Positions 1 to 11,880 of a stretch of 64,000 nucleotides of DNA are shown here, piece after piece. Under the pieces are notes generated by a model. The model worked only from the letters and a program-made list of their open reading frames with translations. It did no database searches and was not told the DNA's origin. The position numbers and the translations under genes were made by a program. Where the stretch lies: positions 1 to 64,000 of the forward strand of contig JAQFWX010000010.1 of the NCBI GenBank assembly GCA_027605045.1, read 5' to 3'. Each line of letters opens with the position of its first letter. Positions within the stretch are counted from its first letter, which is position 1. The stretch comes from Phallus indusiatus. Its lineage: Eukaryota; Basidiomycota; Agaricomycetes; Phallales; Phallaceae.

Positions 1-1103
1 TCACATATGGTGCGATCATTGCTGCTGCCTGTCGAGTCGGCGATGTTGCGAGCGCAGAAGCCTTCTTTGAAGAGATGCTGGCGTCGCCGAAATATAAACT
101 CCGAGCACCTCCATACAACACCATGATGCAAATGTACATCTACACGAAACCGGATCGTGAACGTGCATTGTACTACTACAACGCCTTGGCAAGGGATAAT
201 GTTCGCCCGACGGAACATACATACAAGGTAATTGTTATCAGGCAATCGTATCTTATATATTCGCTCAGCCGTTTTTATTAGCTTTTACTCGATATCTATG
301 GAAGGACGGAACCAGTCGATCTGGAAGGCATGCAAGGAGTTTTCGACAAGATTTCTCAGGATCATTCCATTGAAATCCAGGGAACTCATTGGGCGACATT
401 AATCAACGTTTACGGCTGCGTAGCAAGAGATTTGGCTCGGGCAATCGGTATCTTCGAATCAATTGAAAAGCATCCTTCGACCGCGAGATCACGAACCAAG
501 TTACCCGATGCTGTCGTCTATGAAGCTTTACTAGAAGTCCTTTCTACGCACCAACGACCGGATCTCATTCCAATGTATCTCAATCGTTTACGTGCAGCAC
601 ATGTTCGTCCAACTGCCTACGTTGCAAACGCCATAATTAAAGGTTATGCGGCCGCTGGAGATATTTTCAGTGCTCGCGAGACTTTTGAATCGATGGAAGA
701 TCCTCCAATGGGTAAAGCGGCACCGTTTAATCATAATTACCAAGGAAATCCAAGTCCGTCGCACCCTCAATTACGGGATCCTACGGTAATTTACAGAGAG
801 GTATGTATATTCACTCGTCAATGGTTTGGTCACGTTATAACTGCTTTCTTTGAAGCCCTCTACTTGGGAAGCCATGATCAGAGCCGAACTTGGTGTGGGT
901 GAGCACGAACGTGTTCAAGAACTCATTCGAAGAATGGAATCAAGGTGAGACAATCATTTTTAAATGAAAAAAAAAAGCGTGCAACCTAACGGTTGATCAG
1001 ATTATATCCGGTACTGGTCGTTCAGCGCATCAAAGATATTGTGAATCTTCCGGAAACCCAGAAACACTCGTCTGTGGTTTCGACTCCTCCAAGCACAGAT
1101 TGA
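1..1103 (+). CDS. Pentatricopeptide-repeat (PPR) protein, 3' part
   Basis: This is the 3' part of a gene whose start lies left of the window. At least four exons are visible. They are separated by introns near 229-285 (donor GTAATT), 801-858 (donor GTATGT) and 944-1000 (donor GTGAGA), and the frame closes at a TGA at 1101-1103. The peptide has helical-pair repeats typical of PPR proteins: 'YNTMMQMYIY', 'HWATLINVYG', 'YEALLEVLS' and 'ANAIIKGYAAAGD', spaced about 35 residues apart. PPR proteins bind organelle RNA base by base, and fungal ones usually act in mitochondrial RNA processing or translation. The targeting peptide would be in the missing 5' part. I cannot assign it to a named yeast orthologue (CCM1, PET309, DMR1). 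Confidence 0.75.
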
Positions 1104-1355
1104 CATCACACAGCATACTCTCGTTTTTGATTTTTTTTTGTTATTTTCAACCTAGGTGTATCATCACAGAACCATTGTATTATACTGTCCCGCACGCACA
1201 TCCCCCACTCCAACATTTATTAGTACTTTATTATCTAGCCCAATCGACCCAATCTAAAAGTATATGAAGGAAGGCTTGTAATAGACAAAAACAATGATTA
1301 CGGACGAGACTTGTTGTCACTGTCGCATAGATGAAAATACATACATATATAATAA

Positions 1356-3495
1356 CTAATCTAATCGCGTTCCTTTGTTGTTCGGATGCATAGATCCATA
1401 CCGCTTAGCATCATTGTCAACAATTCGTTTGATGACATAGAAAATTCCCGTGATAAATAGACAGAAAACGAATACAGCACGAATTGGATGCGCTGATATG
1501 GCATCACCCAAGTTTTGGAGTTTATTATGAAGTTGCTGTAGCAAATCGTTAAATTACATGAAATCTGACAAGAGAATATGAAAACTCACTCTTGCAAACC
1601 TCTCGAAGATATTCTCGGTATGTTTAGCTTTAAGGGATCCCTGACGGACAGCTTCCAAGGCTTCGTTAATACTTTCGTATGACAATTCAATGCTCTTTCC
1701 CGTAAGCGACTTGTCATAATATAGAAGTTCCTACAATCATATTCAAGACGATGTGTATCATTGCGTTCACAAACTTGACTTACACTATGATCAACCAGCA
1801 CAACTACGGCTTCCGATCCAGCTTTGATACCATATGCGCTTTTTAACCAGTTTGCCCATCTCTCCCGATCCATCCAGGTAAAGACTACTTTACCATCCAA
1901 ATGTTTGTTTTCTTGAAGCCATAATTTAGCTATTTTTCGGAGTTCCTCAATGTTTGCAAAGTCTTGCTGGTTGACTGCGGCGATGACAGCCAGCCGCCGT
2001 ACAGTGGGAGGCGAAGCCGATGGACTTCCCATGATCGTAACAAAGTTCTCGGCGTCGAGTTCAGTGCTCAACGGAAGCGAGTGTTGTATTAGCCAATCTG
2101 AAATTTCAGTTTCTTTGATTTGAGACGATAGAGTAAGGCTATCGAAATTTCGTAGAGAGTGGTCTTTGAAGCATGCAAGAACAGGAAGGTGTTGGTCACT
2201 GGGTAGGTCAAGAGAGGTCAATAGATGCGGAGCGACCTGAATTGATAGGATAGGTGGAGTGCCATGTAGAGGCTTAGATGCTTCTTCTACTAATTCCTTG
2301 CGAAATAACTCAGTATTGCTAACTTTTGACACATATAAGAAAGCATACCCGGATGGAATCAGTGAGTGTCTCGTGAACGACTGCATATACAACAGAATGA
2401 TCTCTAATTCTTTGCTCTAGCTCTGCAGCGGATACACTTGACAATGGTCTATAACAATATAAAATCAGAGAGCGTCTACGCTTTTGATGCCAACGAATAC
2501 ATACGGTGCCAAGGCAGCATCTGCGAAACTTCTCAAAGCATCCAATGTTCGAGAACCAGAGAATTCTATCGTTTGACCGTGTTGATATCTGTGACAAAAG
2601 AATGAAAGGCTAGTCCAAAATATATTAAAAACGGCTTACAAAAAGATTGACGGGTAACCCTTGATTTTTTGCAATTTGCAGAGTATTTTTTGCTCGTCAC
2701 AGTCGACTTCGGCCACTGTTACTTTTCCCTTCATTTCCGAAGCAAAATCGACCCAAACTCGAAATGAAGTTAATAAAACACCAAAATACGTCACCAAATG
2801 AGACTTACTAGGTGCCAGTTTTTTGCAGTATCCACACCAGGGCGCGAAGAATTTGACGAAAATAGGGCCGTTCTCAATCTGCGAGTGGAATGTGTTGTAA
2901 TTTAAAGAGATTGTCTTCCCGTCAGGATTCAAGTGGTGTTTTGGTGGGGATGGGGGCGGGGGTGGAGGCGGTTTACGTGCATTGATGTCGACGAATTGTG
3001 TTAACAGTTCATATTCACGGTCTCCAGAGAACTCCTTTTTCTGAACACCATCTTCGTAAATAAATAATGTGGGCCATGCGCGTATACTCTGTTCATGGCA
3101 TAAATCTGGAAAAATTAAGTGTCACAAATGAACATTACCGCAAGTATATAATTACTCATTTAGACTAACTCACCTCCTTGCGCAAGACAATTAACTTCAG
3201 CCAAAGAAATGCCAGGATTCGACTGTGCATCAACATAATGAGCTAATTTTTCCCAGGTCGGCGCAAACGCTCTGCAATGACCGCATTTTGGGGAATAAAA
3301 CTTGATAAACCTGGAAAGACAAGTTTGATCATGTCAAGCTTAGCAGTCCTGAATGATGAAAACGAACCAGACGCCTTCTTGGATAGACTGAGTGAAGTCG
3401 GCTGATGTTAATTCACGCAGGTCTTCTGCGCTCTCAACAGGTAGCGCTGTCCCAGCTAAAATAAGCGAAAAAACTATGAGGGGAGAAACAAGCAT
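1356..3495 (-). CDS. Membrane-anchored PDI-like thioredoxin-domain protein
   Basis: I place the start at 3495 because a hydrophobic signal peptide (MLVSPLIVFSLILAGTAL) begins there. An in-frame ATG at 3579 would add 28 polar residues and almost reach the divergent gene. Two thioredoxin domains follow. The first has a CGHC active site (FYSPKCGHC, reached by splicing 3368 to 3311). The second has CGYC (FFAPWCGYC, near 2840), after a poly-proline linker. Then come thioredoxin-like domains without CxxC and a C-terminal transmembrane helix (1440-1500) followed by a short basic tail. This layout matches ER oxidoreductases that isomerise disulphides, such as yeast Eps1 or animal TMX3. At least six introns are present. 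The family is clear; the exact orthologue is not. Confidence 0.8.
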
Positions 3496-3595
3496 AATAA
3501 TGAGAAGACAAGGACGTGACACGGCAGTGCTCTCGGAGCCAAGCTCGGATCTGATTACATAACCTGACGACGATCTCAAGTGCTAGTGATGCACG
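3496..3595. promoter_or_regulatory. Short divergent (bidirectional) promoter region
   Basis: Only 100 nt separate the chosen start codons of the PDI-like gene (leftward) and CGI121 (rightward). Both genes must therefore share promoter DNA, or one promoter must lie inside the other's transcript. No TATA box is visible. Confidence 0.5.
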
Positions 3596-4409
3596 ATGGA
3601 GAGGCTAGAGTTTGCGTACCACCCAGAAGAGATCTCACTGGCGCACATCGCATTCTTCACCGAAGTGACGAACACCGCTGAACTCACAAAACGTCTTCAG
3701 GCATCGTTCCAGCTTCAAGGGCCGGAAGGAGATCGGGAACGGGCGATACTCAATTTTGCGTTCATCGATGCAAAAGCCGTGAGTGATAATACTGTCGATC
3801 ACGCGAACTCAATTGAAATAATTATCATATCAACCAAAAAATTGAACAGGTGGCCAGTCATGTTCACATCAAGGCAGCAGTCACCCAGGCCACGCTGGTG
3901 TGTGCACAGCACAGAATGGCTTCGAGGTCTTTGAACACTGAGATCTTGTGGTACTTGAGCCCTGGAAAATCTGTACGTGGACGCATTGATTTTTATCTGT
4001 AACATCACAATCTTGATATCATCATCTGTATTGTCATTGTAACTATTACAAGGTCAAAGATGCCTTATCGCGGTACGGCATTTCAAACACAACTACGAGC
4101 CTAATCGCTGTCAAAATCGGACCTTCGTCTCTCGACGCCGGTGTTACTCTTACGTCCTTGAATAAAATCGTGGACGGAAAGTTAACACCCGTCGTCGATA
4201 TAGCAAAGTACTCCGATTATCATGTTGTTCGTCAGGTGAGAAAAAATAACTTGGGGACACCGTTCCGCTGCCTAACATTCCTCTCTTCGTACAAGTATCA
4301 TCACATGGTCGGGGATCCGCGTCTACAGCGTGTCAACAAAGTGGAGTTGGACAGACTCACCGAGAACACGGCTGTCACTTATACCATAGCGAAGAGCATC
4401 GTCGCTTAG
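3596..4409 (+). CDS. CGI121: EKC/KEOPS complex subunit CGI121 (TPRKB homologue)
   Basis: Four exons (3596-3778, 3850-3972, 4053-4235, 4296-4409) join in frame to 200 codons, near the usual size for Cgi121 (about 175-200 residues). Recognisable parts are the N-terminal 'AHIAFFTEVTNTAELTKRL', the central 'SLNTEILWYLSPGKSVKDALSRYGIS' region and 'LIAVKIG', which match the Cgi121/TPRKB fold. The protein binds the kinase subunit Bud32 in the KEOPS complex, which makes the t6A37 modification of ANN-decoding tRNAs and affects telomeres. The gene is head to head with the PDI-like gene. All introns are GT-AG and 60-80 nt. Confidence 0.88.
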
Positions 4410-4482
4410 ATTGTAATCGTTTGTATCATTGTGGTTATGTAATCTTGCTTTGTAATATGTACACTGTATACAACAAGCGCCT

Positions 4483-5891
4483 ATGAGCTTCAGCCAACAC
4501 CTCGTCTCAGGTACAAGTGTATTCGTCTTGAAAGGCTTGTAGATTCATCCTTCTTATTCAAGCTTAGGTGCTCTATCCGGGTTTGCTTCCTCAATATGTT
4601 TGCAACCATGTATGTCGGTTTTTTCAGTGTTTATTGAGTTTTATTTATCAAAACATTTGTCTTTTAAAATTGCAGTCGATCTTATAAAGACTCGCGTGCA
4701 ACAGGGTAGCAATGATCTTTGCAGGAAAGCATGCTCGCATCTTTCTACTTCCAACGTTTATCTTACGCATACTAGACCACCGCCAGGCCTGCTGAGAATT
4801 ACCCGGGATGTTTTGGCATCAGACGGTTTTCTAGGATTATGGAGGGGTACATTACCGACTCTTGCAAGGTATTCTTCGTTCTGTCGCTTTCAAAGCTAGC
4901 GCATAGTTCCATTTCCAGAAATGTACCAGGTGTGGCGTTATACATGTCAAGCCTCAACCATGTGCGATCTCTAATGGTCAAAGCACCTTTTTTCGCTGTA
5001 CATGATTCCTCAAAGAAGCCGCTTTCATCTTCTTCAGCCCTGCCTGTTTTGACTATCCAAGGAAATCTCTTAGCAGGAGCCTTTGTTAGTAAACTCCCAT
5101 TTTTTTAAGATATATATCTCTAATTTCCCTTTAGACAAGATCTACTGTTGGCGTTTTATTGAATCCTTTCACCGTTTTGAAAGCCCGCTATGAAGTACTT
5201 GTGTGAATCGGCCGTAATTAGGGTTGTACTTGACCACTATTTTGGTTTTTAATTTAGAGCGATCTGTACACATACCGATCACTCTGGGGCGCCGTGAAGT
5301 CTATCATTACCTCGGGACCATCTACCATCTTCAGAGGCGCTGCTGCTTCAGCCGCTCGCGACGCACCATATGCAGGTATCTTTCTGGTAGGATATGAGCA
5401 AATTAAACGCGAAATAGGTGAGGAAACATCGCGTTTAGCAAAAACTACACTGACATCATATTCTTAGCTATGTCTTCCCTGATTGGTTCACCACCTTCTG
5501 CCATGCTTGTCAGTGGAATTTCAGGAGCTGGTGCAGGTATTCTGGCAACGACAATTACGCATCCCTTTGACGTTATAAAGGTATAATGTGATTTTCGTTT
5601 CGTGAAAACCTCAATGTCTAATCACTGTTCATTTCTAAGACACGTTTGCAGGTTAGAAACGATAATCAATACCTGAATTTCAGAAGCACCGTCAAAACAA
5701 TTTTGAAGGTAATGATTATAGCTTTCTTACATAGAAATCTTCCCTTCCTCATTATATGATAGGATCGAGGCCTCAAAGGCTTCCTGGATGGAATATCTTT
5801 ACGTTTGACCAAAAAAGTGTTCAGCTCTGCCATTGCCTGGGCTGTTTACGAATCCCTGATATTATTCATATATAGACAATCGAGTTCCTAG
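4483..5891 (+). CDS. HEM25: Mitochondrial glycine carrier (SLC25A38/Hem25 homologue)
   Basis: The ATG at 4483 begins a 28-nt first exon (MSFSQHLVS), followed by a GT intron. Later exons give the first carrier repeat with the signature PxDxxK (LQPFDLIKTRVQQG), then 'GFLGLWRGTLPTLARNVPGVALYMSSL', typical of the SLC25A38 branch. A second PxTVLKARYE motif (about 5164) and a third PFDVIKT motif (about 5560-5640, split by an intron) complete the three-repeat solute carrier fold. It ends with TAG at 5889. Hem25 imports glycine into the matrix for the first step of haem synthesis. There are at least seven exons and some introns are under 60 nt. Confidence 0.87.
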
Positions 5892-5977
5892 TTTCATAAT
5901 ACAATATAAGATTTATCTTAACTCTATAAATATAAAAAGACCAGAATTGAACCTCGCACACGCCGTCATCTCACTCA

Positions 5978-7504
5978 TCAAGAGACAACGCGTTCGGCAC
6001 CTATATACCACGAATCCCTCAAACCTACAAAGGCTTCTTCCCAATCAACATTAGCGCTAGCCTCTCTTATCTTACTCTCAAGAACTGCATGATGAGCCTG
6101 GAATTGCTCCACAAACTCCGACCAGTTGAGTTTGGTCAGTTCCCCGTCGCGTTTGACAATTTCACCGTCAATAATGACCGTCTTGACGTCTGAAACGTTC
6201 GCGTAGACAACCAGTGCCGAAACGAGTGACTCGCTTTCTCGTGATGTTCCTAGCATATTGGGCGACGAAAGCGAGACAAGGATAATATCGGCGAGTTTCC
6301 CAACCTCGATTGAGCCGACCTTATCCGTCAAGTTTAGTGTTTCTGCTCCTCCCAGAGTCGCAAACCGGACCATGTGCTCGGCTTTGTGGATCAGCTTGCG
6401 TGGAAGTTTCTTTGCGGGGTGTGAAGGATCGTTCCCTAGATAAAGCTGTGCATTGCGAATGGAACGAGCGGATTGCAGTGCCAGTCGCATCTGACCGAAC
6501 AGATCGCCGGAGCACATAATGTGAGTGTCTACTCCAAGTCCGACTTTGACTCCCTTCTCGGCACAATCAAATAGTACGCATTGTCCATGACTCATCGCCA
6601 GCTCCGTTTCCGGGGTGCAAGCAATTCCAACATCGAGTTTCTTTACGAGATCCCAGTCTTCAGGAGTTGCATGGTTGAAATGCGAGATAACGAAATTCGA
6701 ATCGAAAGCCTCTCCGGACGACTTGTGGGTTTCACTGAATGTCCGAGCAAAATGTGTATTAACATAATGGACAGTAGTGAGATGAGAGCCCGCTTCTTGG
6801 GCGACGGCAAGGGTATCTTTAATCTCCTCCGGGGACTCCCAAGCGATTGGATCATATCCTAAGCCAAGAATTATGCGCTGATCTCCCTCTCGTAGCTTCT
6901 GACCAATCTCGACAATATGCTTCTTTCCCCACTCATTCCACGGCTCAACTTCATGCCGGAAATACGCATAAATTGAACGCAGCCCGCTGCGTCGAGTAGC
7001 GTCGATAACACGCTCCACATGTGCAGGACTTTGTGATCCTTGTGCCTGATCCAGAACCGTCGTAATACCAGAAGCAACCGCTTCGCATGCTCCTGCTAAT
7101 TGACTCCAATGCATTTCTTCTGCGGTAAACAGTGGTTGCGCTGCTGTGCGGACACTGCACATGTACTCCATGAGTGTTTGGTCTGCAATCGGTTTCGGTT
7201 TTACAATCGCGCGCATTCCGGCTTGCCATCTTTGAATAACTCGTTTTAGTCTTCATTCATTAATAATAATAATAAATAGGAAAGCATACAAGTGTCGATG
7301 GGTATCAATGAACCCAGGGGAGACGATGTGGTTTCTAGCATTGATAACGATGGCATTCGTGGGAGGAGGAATGGACTCCTCCAATTTGACGATCTTGTTG
7401 CCTTCTATCAGCACATCCATGACACGAAAGGATATTTGAGGCTCCAATGGCGTAGAGCCCTTATTGAACTGTAAAACATAGCCAGATTGTATGAGAAGAG
7501 ACAT
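5978..7504 (-). CDS. Amidohydrolase (chlorohydrolase / MTA-SAH deaminase-like)
   Basis: Two exons (7290-7504 and 5978-7229) are joined by a 60-nt intron that splits the metal-binding motif, giving DTHRHLWQAG across the junction. Further expected metal or catalytic positions are visible: His in 'HLTTVHYVNTHF', His in 'FVISHFNHA' and Asp in 'GLGVDTHIMCSGDL'. The C-terminal 'GSIEVGKLADIILV' segment is the usual beta-sandwich hallmark of the family. The product is about 487 residues. Relatives hydrolyse amino or chloro groups on purine or triazine-like rings, or guanine; the substrate here is unknown. There is no signal peptide, so it is probably cytosolic. Confidence 0.85.
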
Positions 7505-7813
7505 GAATGACGAATATTGACGCGTTTAGACAAGCTTTTTCTTTTTCTTCCCCTGAATCTGACAATACACACTATTTATACACGAGAATGAGGAGGAAAA
7601 AAAGAGGTTCATCGCATTATAAAATCAACAGGCATCACACCGCCGTATCTGGATTGTCCATAGGCTCAACCATATTCCATGCACCGAAAAGGAGCCTTGG
7701 ACGGCCGAAAATTCCCACAGAACCTGCGCTTCTCCACGCTTTGTTGGGAAAGTCAAGGTGAAGATAAAAGAATATCCGATGGCTATTTGTTTAATGAAGA
7801 AATCAAAAAAAAA

Positions 7814-9573
7814 CTACATGTAATCCTTCTGTATTAACTTGGCAATCGTCTGTAACTGGATATTTGAGGTTCCTTCGTAGATCGCACCCTGATAATGAAA
7901 TAACCGATCAGTATTCTTCCGATGCAAGGTCAATTTATGGAAGGTTCTATATGCTTACTATCTTTGAATCTCGCCAAAATTTCTCAATCCCTGTTTCTCT
8001 TGTGAATCCGATACCACCCGTCCACTCAATGGCGGCACCGGACACCTTTTGAGCGATGACCGAAGAGTAATATTTGGCCATAGCAGCCTCTTTAACAAAA
8101 CTCTTCCCCTCTTCTTTCCTGTAAGAAAAAAAGAAGTGAAAAAAAATAAAAAATAAAGTTGGCTTTTGTTCGAGACACAACTGATGAGAATGATCAGGCG
8201 TAACAAACTCACAATCGGGCCGCGTTGTATGTCAATAATCGAGCAGCTTCTATTTGAACAGCAGCCTCTGCTTGCTGAAATTGCATACCCTGGAACTCGC
8301 CTACTAGTTTTCCGAACTGTTTCCTTTGGAGCGTGTACGGAACTGCCTTATCAAATGCACCCTGAGCTAGGCCAACCATTTGACCGGCAATACCTATACG
8401 CCCCTCATTTAAAATTTGAATGGCAACCTAGCATATGCGTCAACTGATGATGTAGGCTTTTTGGGCTGACAGCGTGGAGTACCTTATATCCGTTTCCTTC
8501 ACCACCGATTACGTTTTCCACAGGTACTTTCACACCATCAAAATTAAGAGTACAGGTTGAGGAAGCCCGTATGCCTAATTTCTGTTCTTTCTTCGCCACT
8601 TCAATCCCCATGTCCTTCTCGACTATGAAGCATGTGATACCTTTGTATCCTTTGGTCGGATCTACCTGCAAAAGGTAAAGAGCTTTCCAGAAGAACAATC
8701 GAATTTGGTATAGATACGAACTGTGGCGAAGACAAGGAAAATTTCGGCCTCGAATGAATTGGTTATCCACATCTTGGATCCATTTAGGACATAATGGTCA
8801 CCATGTTTCTCAGCGCGGGTTTGCAAAGCGAACGCATCGGATCCTGAAACCGGCTCCGACAAACAGAAAGACCCGACCTGCATAGTACAATATTTGAGAG
8901 ATTTTTAACACGGGCACGGTAATAACGCATTTCGAAGCTTCCAAAAAACGGCTCTCACCTTTGATTGGGCAAGTTGGGGCAAGTACTTCTTTTGTTGGTC
9001 TGGGGTTCCGTAAATGCGGAATATTGTATTAACAAGGGTATTATGGACATCGCACATGACTGAGACAGCAGGATCAATCTTCGCCAGCTCTTCAATAGCG
9101 ATGACGGCTGAAGTAAACGAAGACTCTGAGCCTCCAAACTCGCTACTGGTCTCGATTCCCATGAGCTGTAGGAAAAGATCCATCGTCAGTGACACACATG
9201 GGGTAGAGTAGGGTATGATAATACGGACACCTTGCTCGAATAAACCTTTGATAACTTCTGGTGCCATTAATTCATTTTCGTCCATTTCACGAACGCGAGG
9301 TGCAATCTCATCGGTCGCAAACCGTCGAACTTGATGAAAGATATAAATACACAGAATAATAGATATTGATATTTGCTTACCTGCCTCCCTCAACATCTCC
9401 TCTTCTTCAGTAAAGGTATGCAGCGAAGATAGCTGGGAGGCTACTAATCGGGTTGAAGAGAAATAACTAGGTAAATTTCGTTATACGCCCGTAATATGCT
9501 AATTAATTTGAACGTACCGCACAGGTCGCAAGACATTTCGACCAACTGCTCGAGCACATACTAAACGATGCAT
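7814..9573 (-). CDS. Short/branched-chain acyl-CoA dehydrogenase, mitochondrial
   Basis: The start at 9573 gives [19 protein letters not shown], a basic Ser/Arg-type mitochondrial leader, then an intron. Domain landmarks in order: '[17 protein letters not shown]' (N-terminal helical domain), '[21 protein letters not shown]' (FAD/substrate signature), '[13 protein letters not shown]', '[20 protein letters not shown]', '[10 protein letters not shown]' and '[16 protein letters not shown]' at the end, which carries the catalytic Glu of the short-chain branch. It closes with TAG at 7814-7816. Such enzymes oxidise 2-methylbutyryl-, isobutyryl- or short acyl-CoAs and pass electrons to ETF. At least seven exons are needed. 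The ACADSB-like subclass is inferred from the C-terminal motif. Confidence 0.87.
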
Positions 9574-10049
9574 GCTTTGAGTAAAAGAAAGATTCACGTG
9601 AAAAAATGTCTAGGTGACATGCATGTGACTGATACTACCGTTCACCTTGGTTCACTGCCGGATTTTGCGACGCTGAACCAACGCTGAACTAGATAACTCG
9701 AGGTGTTTGGGTACGGAATTGTTAATTTTTCAGACAAGGTTGATGTAGGGATTTATGTTAAGACAATTACACAATGTATGTACTGGAAAGTCTAGAATAA
9801 AGACAAGTTTTTGTACTACTACTAGTATATTATGATGATGTGACTAAGGACATTGAAGGAGCTGATCTACGAGACATAGACATATTCTTACAAACAAACA
9901 ATAGTTTCATACCGCACATAGTCCCTGTTTTGTACTAGCATAAACCCGCTGCCAAGTAGTAAAGTAATAACTTAGTGCCGTGATGAGCGAGCGACGAGGA
10001 GTAGAAGTTTCAAGCAACGGTCGGCTTGGCAGGTAATTTCACTCGACCT
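9574..10049. other. Intergenic: promoter side of the acyl-CoA dehydrogenase, 3' side of the protease-like gene
   Basis: AT-rich sequence with no open frame of note. It must hold the upstream region of the acyl-CoA dehydrogenase gene and the 3' end of the next minus-strand transcript. No repeat or RNA gene was recognised. Confidence 0.5.
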
Positions 10050-11705
10050 TCACCTTGTAGATGACCCTGGGTTGTTGGGGGTAGAGGTAGGGAAAAAATT
10101 AGGATTCATGCCATGCAACAACATCCTTTTCTTTAGAAAATTGATGGATGCAACGTAAGTTAGATCCGAGACACTCCCATCACCGGCGCCGGCCGTGAGT
10201 AAACCAGCTAACCTTCCCGCACCATCAACAGCGCTTGATCCGGAATCCCCGCGTTCGGAGAAAGGTCCCGACTTGGAGTCGCGGGGCAGGACTACAACCT
10301 CCTTCGACATTGCACCTAAAGGCTGATCCTTGAAGGGGTACCTGACTAAGGAACGAATGTTGTTGAGACGACCGACGGTGAGACCAGTGGTGAGACCACG
10401 CTTGAGGACCATTATGACCGGGTCGTTGTGTTGGTCGACATTTTTCGGGTTTGGTTTCCACATTTCCTCGTCTGGGATGGTGCCAATGATGCGATGGAGC
10501 CGATCCTGGGGATATTTGAAGGACGGCTGATTAGAACAGAGGGGGTACATCCACGCCTCGATTTTGCCTCTGGGAATGTCGGCACCAAGATCAACCACAT
10601 TCCCGACGAAATTGGTCTTGTCTATCTTTCCGGCATCAATTTCAATGATTGCCCAGTCTTCGGTAAATCCTTCCTCGCCGACACTGGTACCAATCGGAGG
10701 AGACAAAATAACATGACCGATTACTCTTTGCTCTCGGTTTTTCCACTCCTGATTAGCTTCGCGGAGGAGCTTGTCAAGTTCATCCGACTCATTCCTCACG
10801 ATAGTAAGCCTAGCCTGTAAACGAGCCCGCGCGCTCTCGTCTACCTCATCTTCCAGCTTCCTCTCAAGGTGACTAAGGTAGTCCTTGTTATATCCCAGAG
10901 CGGTCTCAACAGCAGCGATATTGACTCCAGCAGCGTGGTCACTAAAGATCAAGACATTTTTCCGGCGCTGGCTGGTATTGACGCGCTCGAAGTGTGAGTT
11001 GATCTTACTGTCGGCACGAAAGACCACATGCCGGGCAGTCGCAAGGTAGTACTTCCCAGGGAAGCGTGAGTCTGACAGGAAGAGACCCCCTGTTCCACCA
11101 ACGGACGGATTCGCCTCGGGGGAGATGGGTATCCCGACGGACGTGGAGAAGGGTTCAAATGCGGATATGGTGTCAAGCATTCCCTCGCAAGCGGGTCCGA
11201 AGAATTTGACAAGAAAAAAAACTTCAGACTCGCGCAGCTCAACATCAACGTCATGAATGCCGTGAGAGGTGACGATATTTTTGAGGCGCGCAGCGACCTT
11301 AACCCCGAGCTCGGAAGTGAGGGTGTTGGGGAGGACTCCCACCCAGATGATTGCCGGAGGGGAAGCGTCGTTCTCGTACCCAATCCGGACAGGGTCGAGA
11401 CTTGAACAGTTGACGCCGTTTGCATCCAGGTACCTCACCATATCTGGGCCAATAGTAGATTCCCAAATCTCCTGGAGAGGGTGGGAGCCGAGAGGGCTAA
11501 GCTCCTTGCGGCGCGCCTCAAAGTCATGCCACTCGATCCAAGGCTCTGTGCTAGAGCGAGCAATGAGCCGAGGCTTGGTGTACAAACCATGATAGTAATC
11601 TCTGGCCTCAGTGGCTGAAGGAGGGGACGGAGGAGGGTTGGCGTGGCTTGGAAGGGAAAGCGTATCCTCCATAGCTGCAAGGGTGGTAATAGTCGTTTCG
11701 GACAC
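10050..11705 (-). CDS. Intracellular trypsin-fold (PA clan) serine peptidase-like protein with coiled-coil insert
   Basis: A single uninterrupted frame of 551 codons with no signal peptide; unusual here, where nearly all genes have introns. The C-terminal 350 residues look like a chymotrypsin-fold peptidase. His226 lies in 'LATARHVVF', Asp350 in 'EDWAIIEID' and Ser488 in 'RGDSGSSAVDGAGRLAGLLT', in the canonical H-D-S order with a GDSG motif. Between His and Asp, residues about 275-325 are strongly charged and predicted coiled coil (ERKLEDEVDESARARLQARL and following). The first 200 residues are not recognised, apart from a Pro-rich start. Whether it cleaves protein is inference from the intact triad. 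Intronless structure could reflect retroposition or an expanded lineage-specific family. Confidence 0.7.
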   Translation of the reverse strand: MSETTITTLAAMEDTLSLPSHANPPPSPPSATEARDYYHGLYTKPRLIARSSTEPWIEWHDFEARRKELSPLGSHPLQEIWESTIGPDMVRYLDANGVNCSSLDPVRIGYENDASPPAIIWVGVLPNTLTSELGVKVAARLKNIVTSHGIHDVDVELRESEVFFLVKFFGPACEGMLDTISAFEPFSTSVGIPISPEANPSVGGTGGLFLSDSRFPGKYYLATARHVVFRADSKINSHFERVNTSQRRKNVLIFSDHAAGVNIAAVETALGYNKDYLSHLERKLEDEVDESARARLQARLTIVRNESDELDKLLREANQEWKNREQRVIGHVILSPPIGTSVGEEGFTEDWAIIEIDAGKIDKTNFVGNVVDLGADIPRGKIEAWMYPLCSNQPSFKYPQDRLHRIIGTIPDEEMWKPNPKNVDQHNDPVIMVLKRGLTTGLTVGRLNNIRSLVRYPFKDQPLGAMSKEVVVLPRDSKSGPFSERGDSGSSAVDGAGRLAGLLTAGAGDGSVSDLTYVASINFLKKRMLLHGMNPNFFPTSTPNNPGSSTR

Positions 11706-11880
11706 TAATTCGAGAACAACACGGATAGCGGGGTTGACGGGTAGGTAAGTAACGAAGAATGAAATTTAACAAATAAACTCACTTGGGAATATTTTTATTT
11801 TGAAATGAGAGGCTGACGAGTTGACCGGGAACCGCGGCTGCAAACAAGCGCCCGCCTGACGTTTGGGGTTATTATCGTTA

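Noticed and set aside
7507..7761. Plus-strand 84-codon frame beside the amidohydrolase start
   Set aside because: Lies in the promoter side of the amidohydrolase gene, has no domain and no splice evidence.
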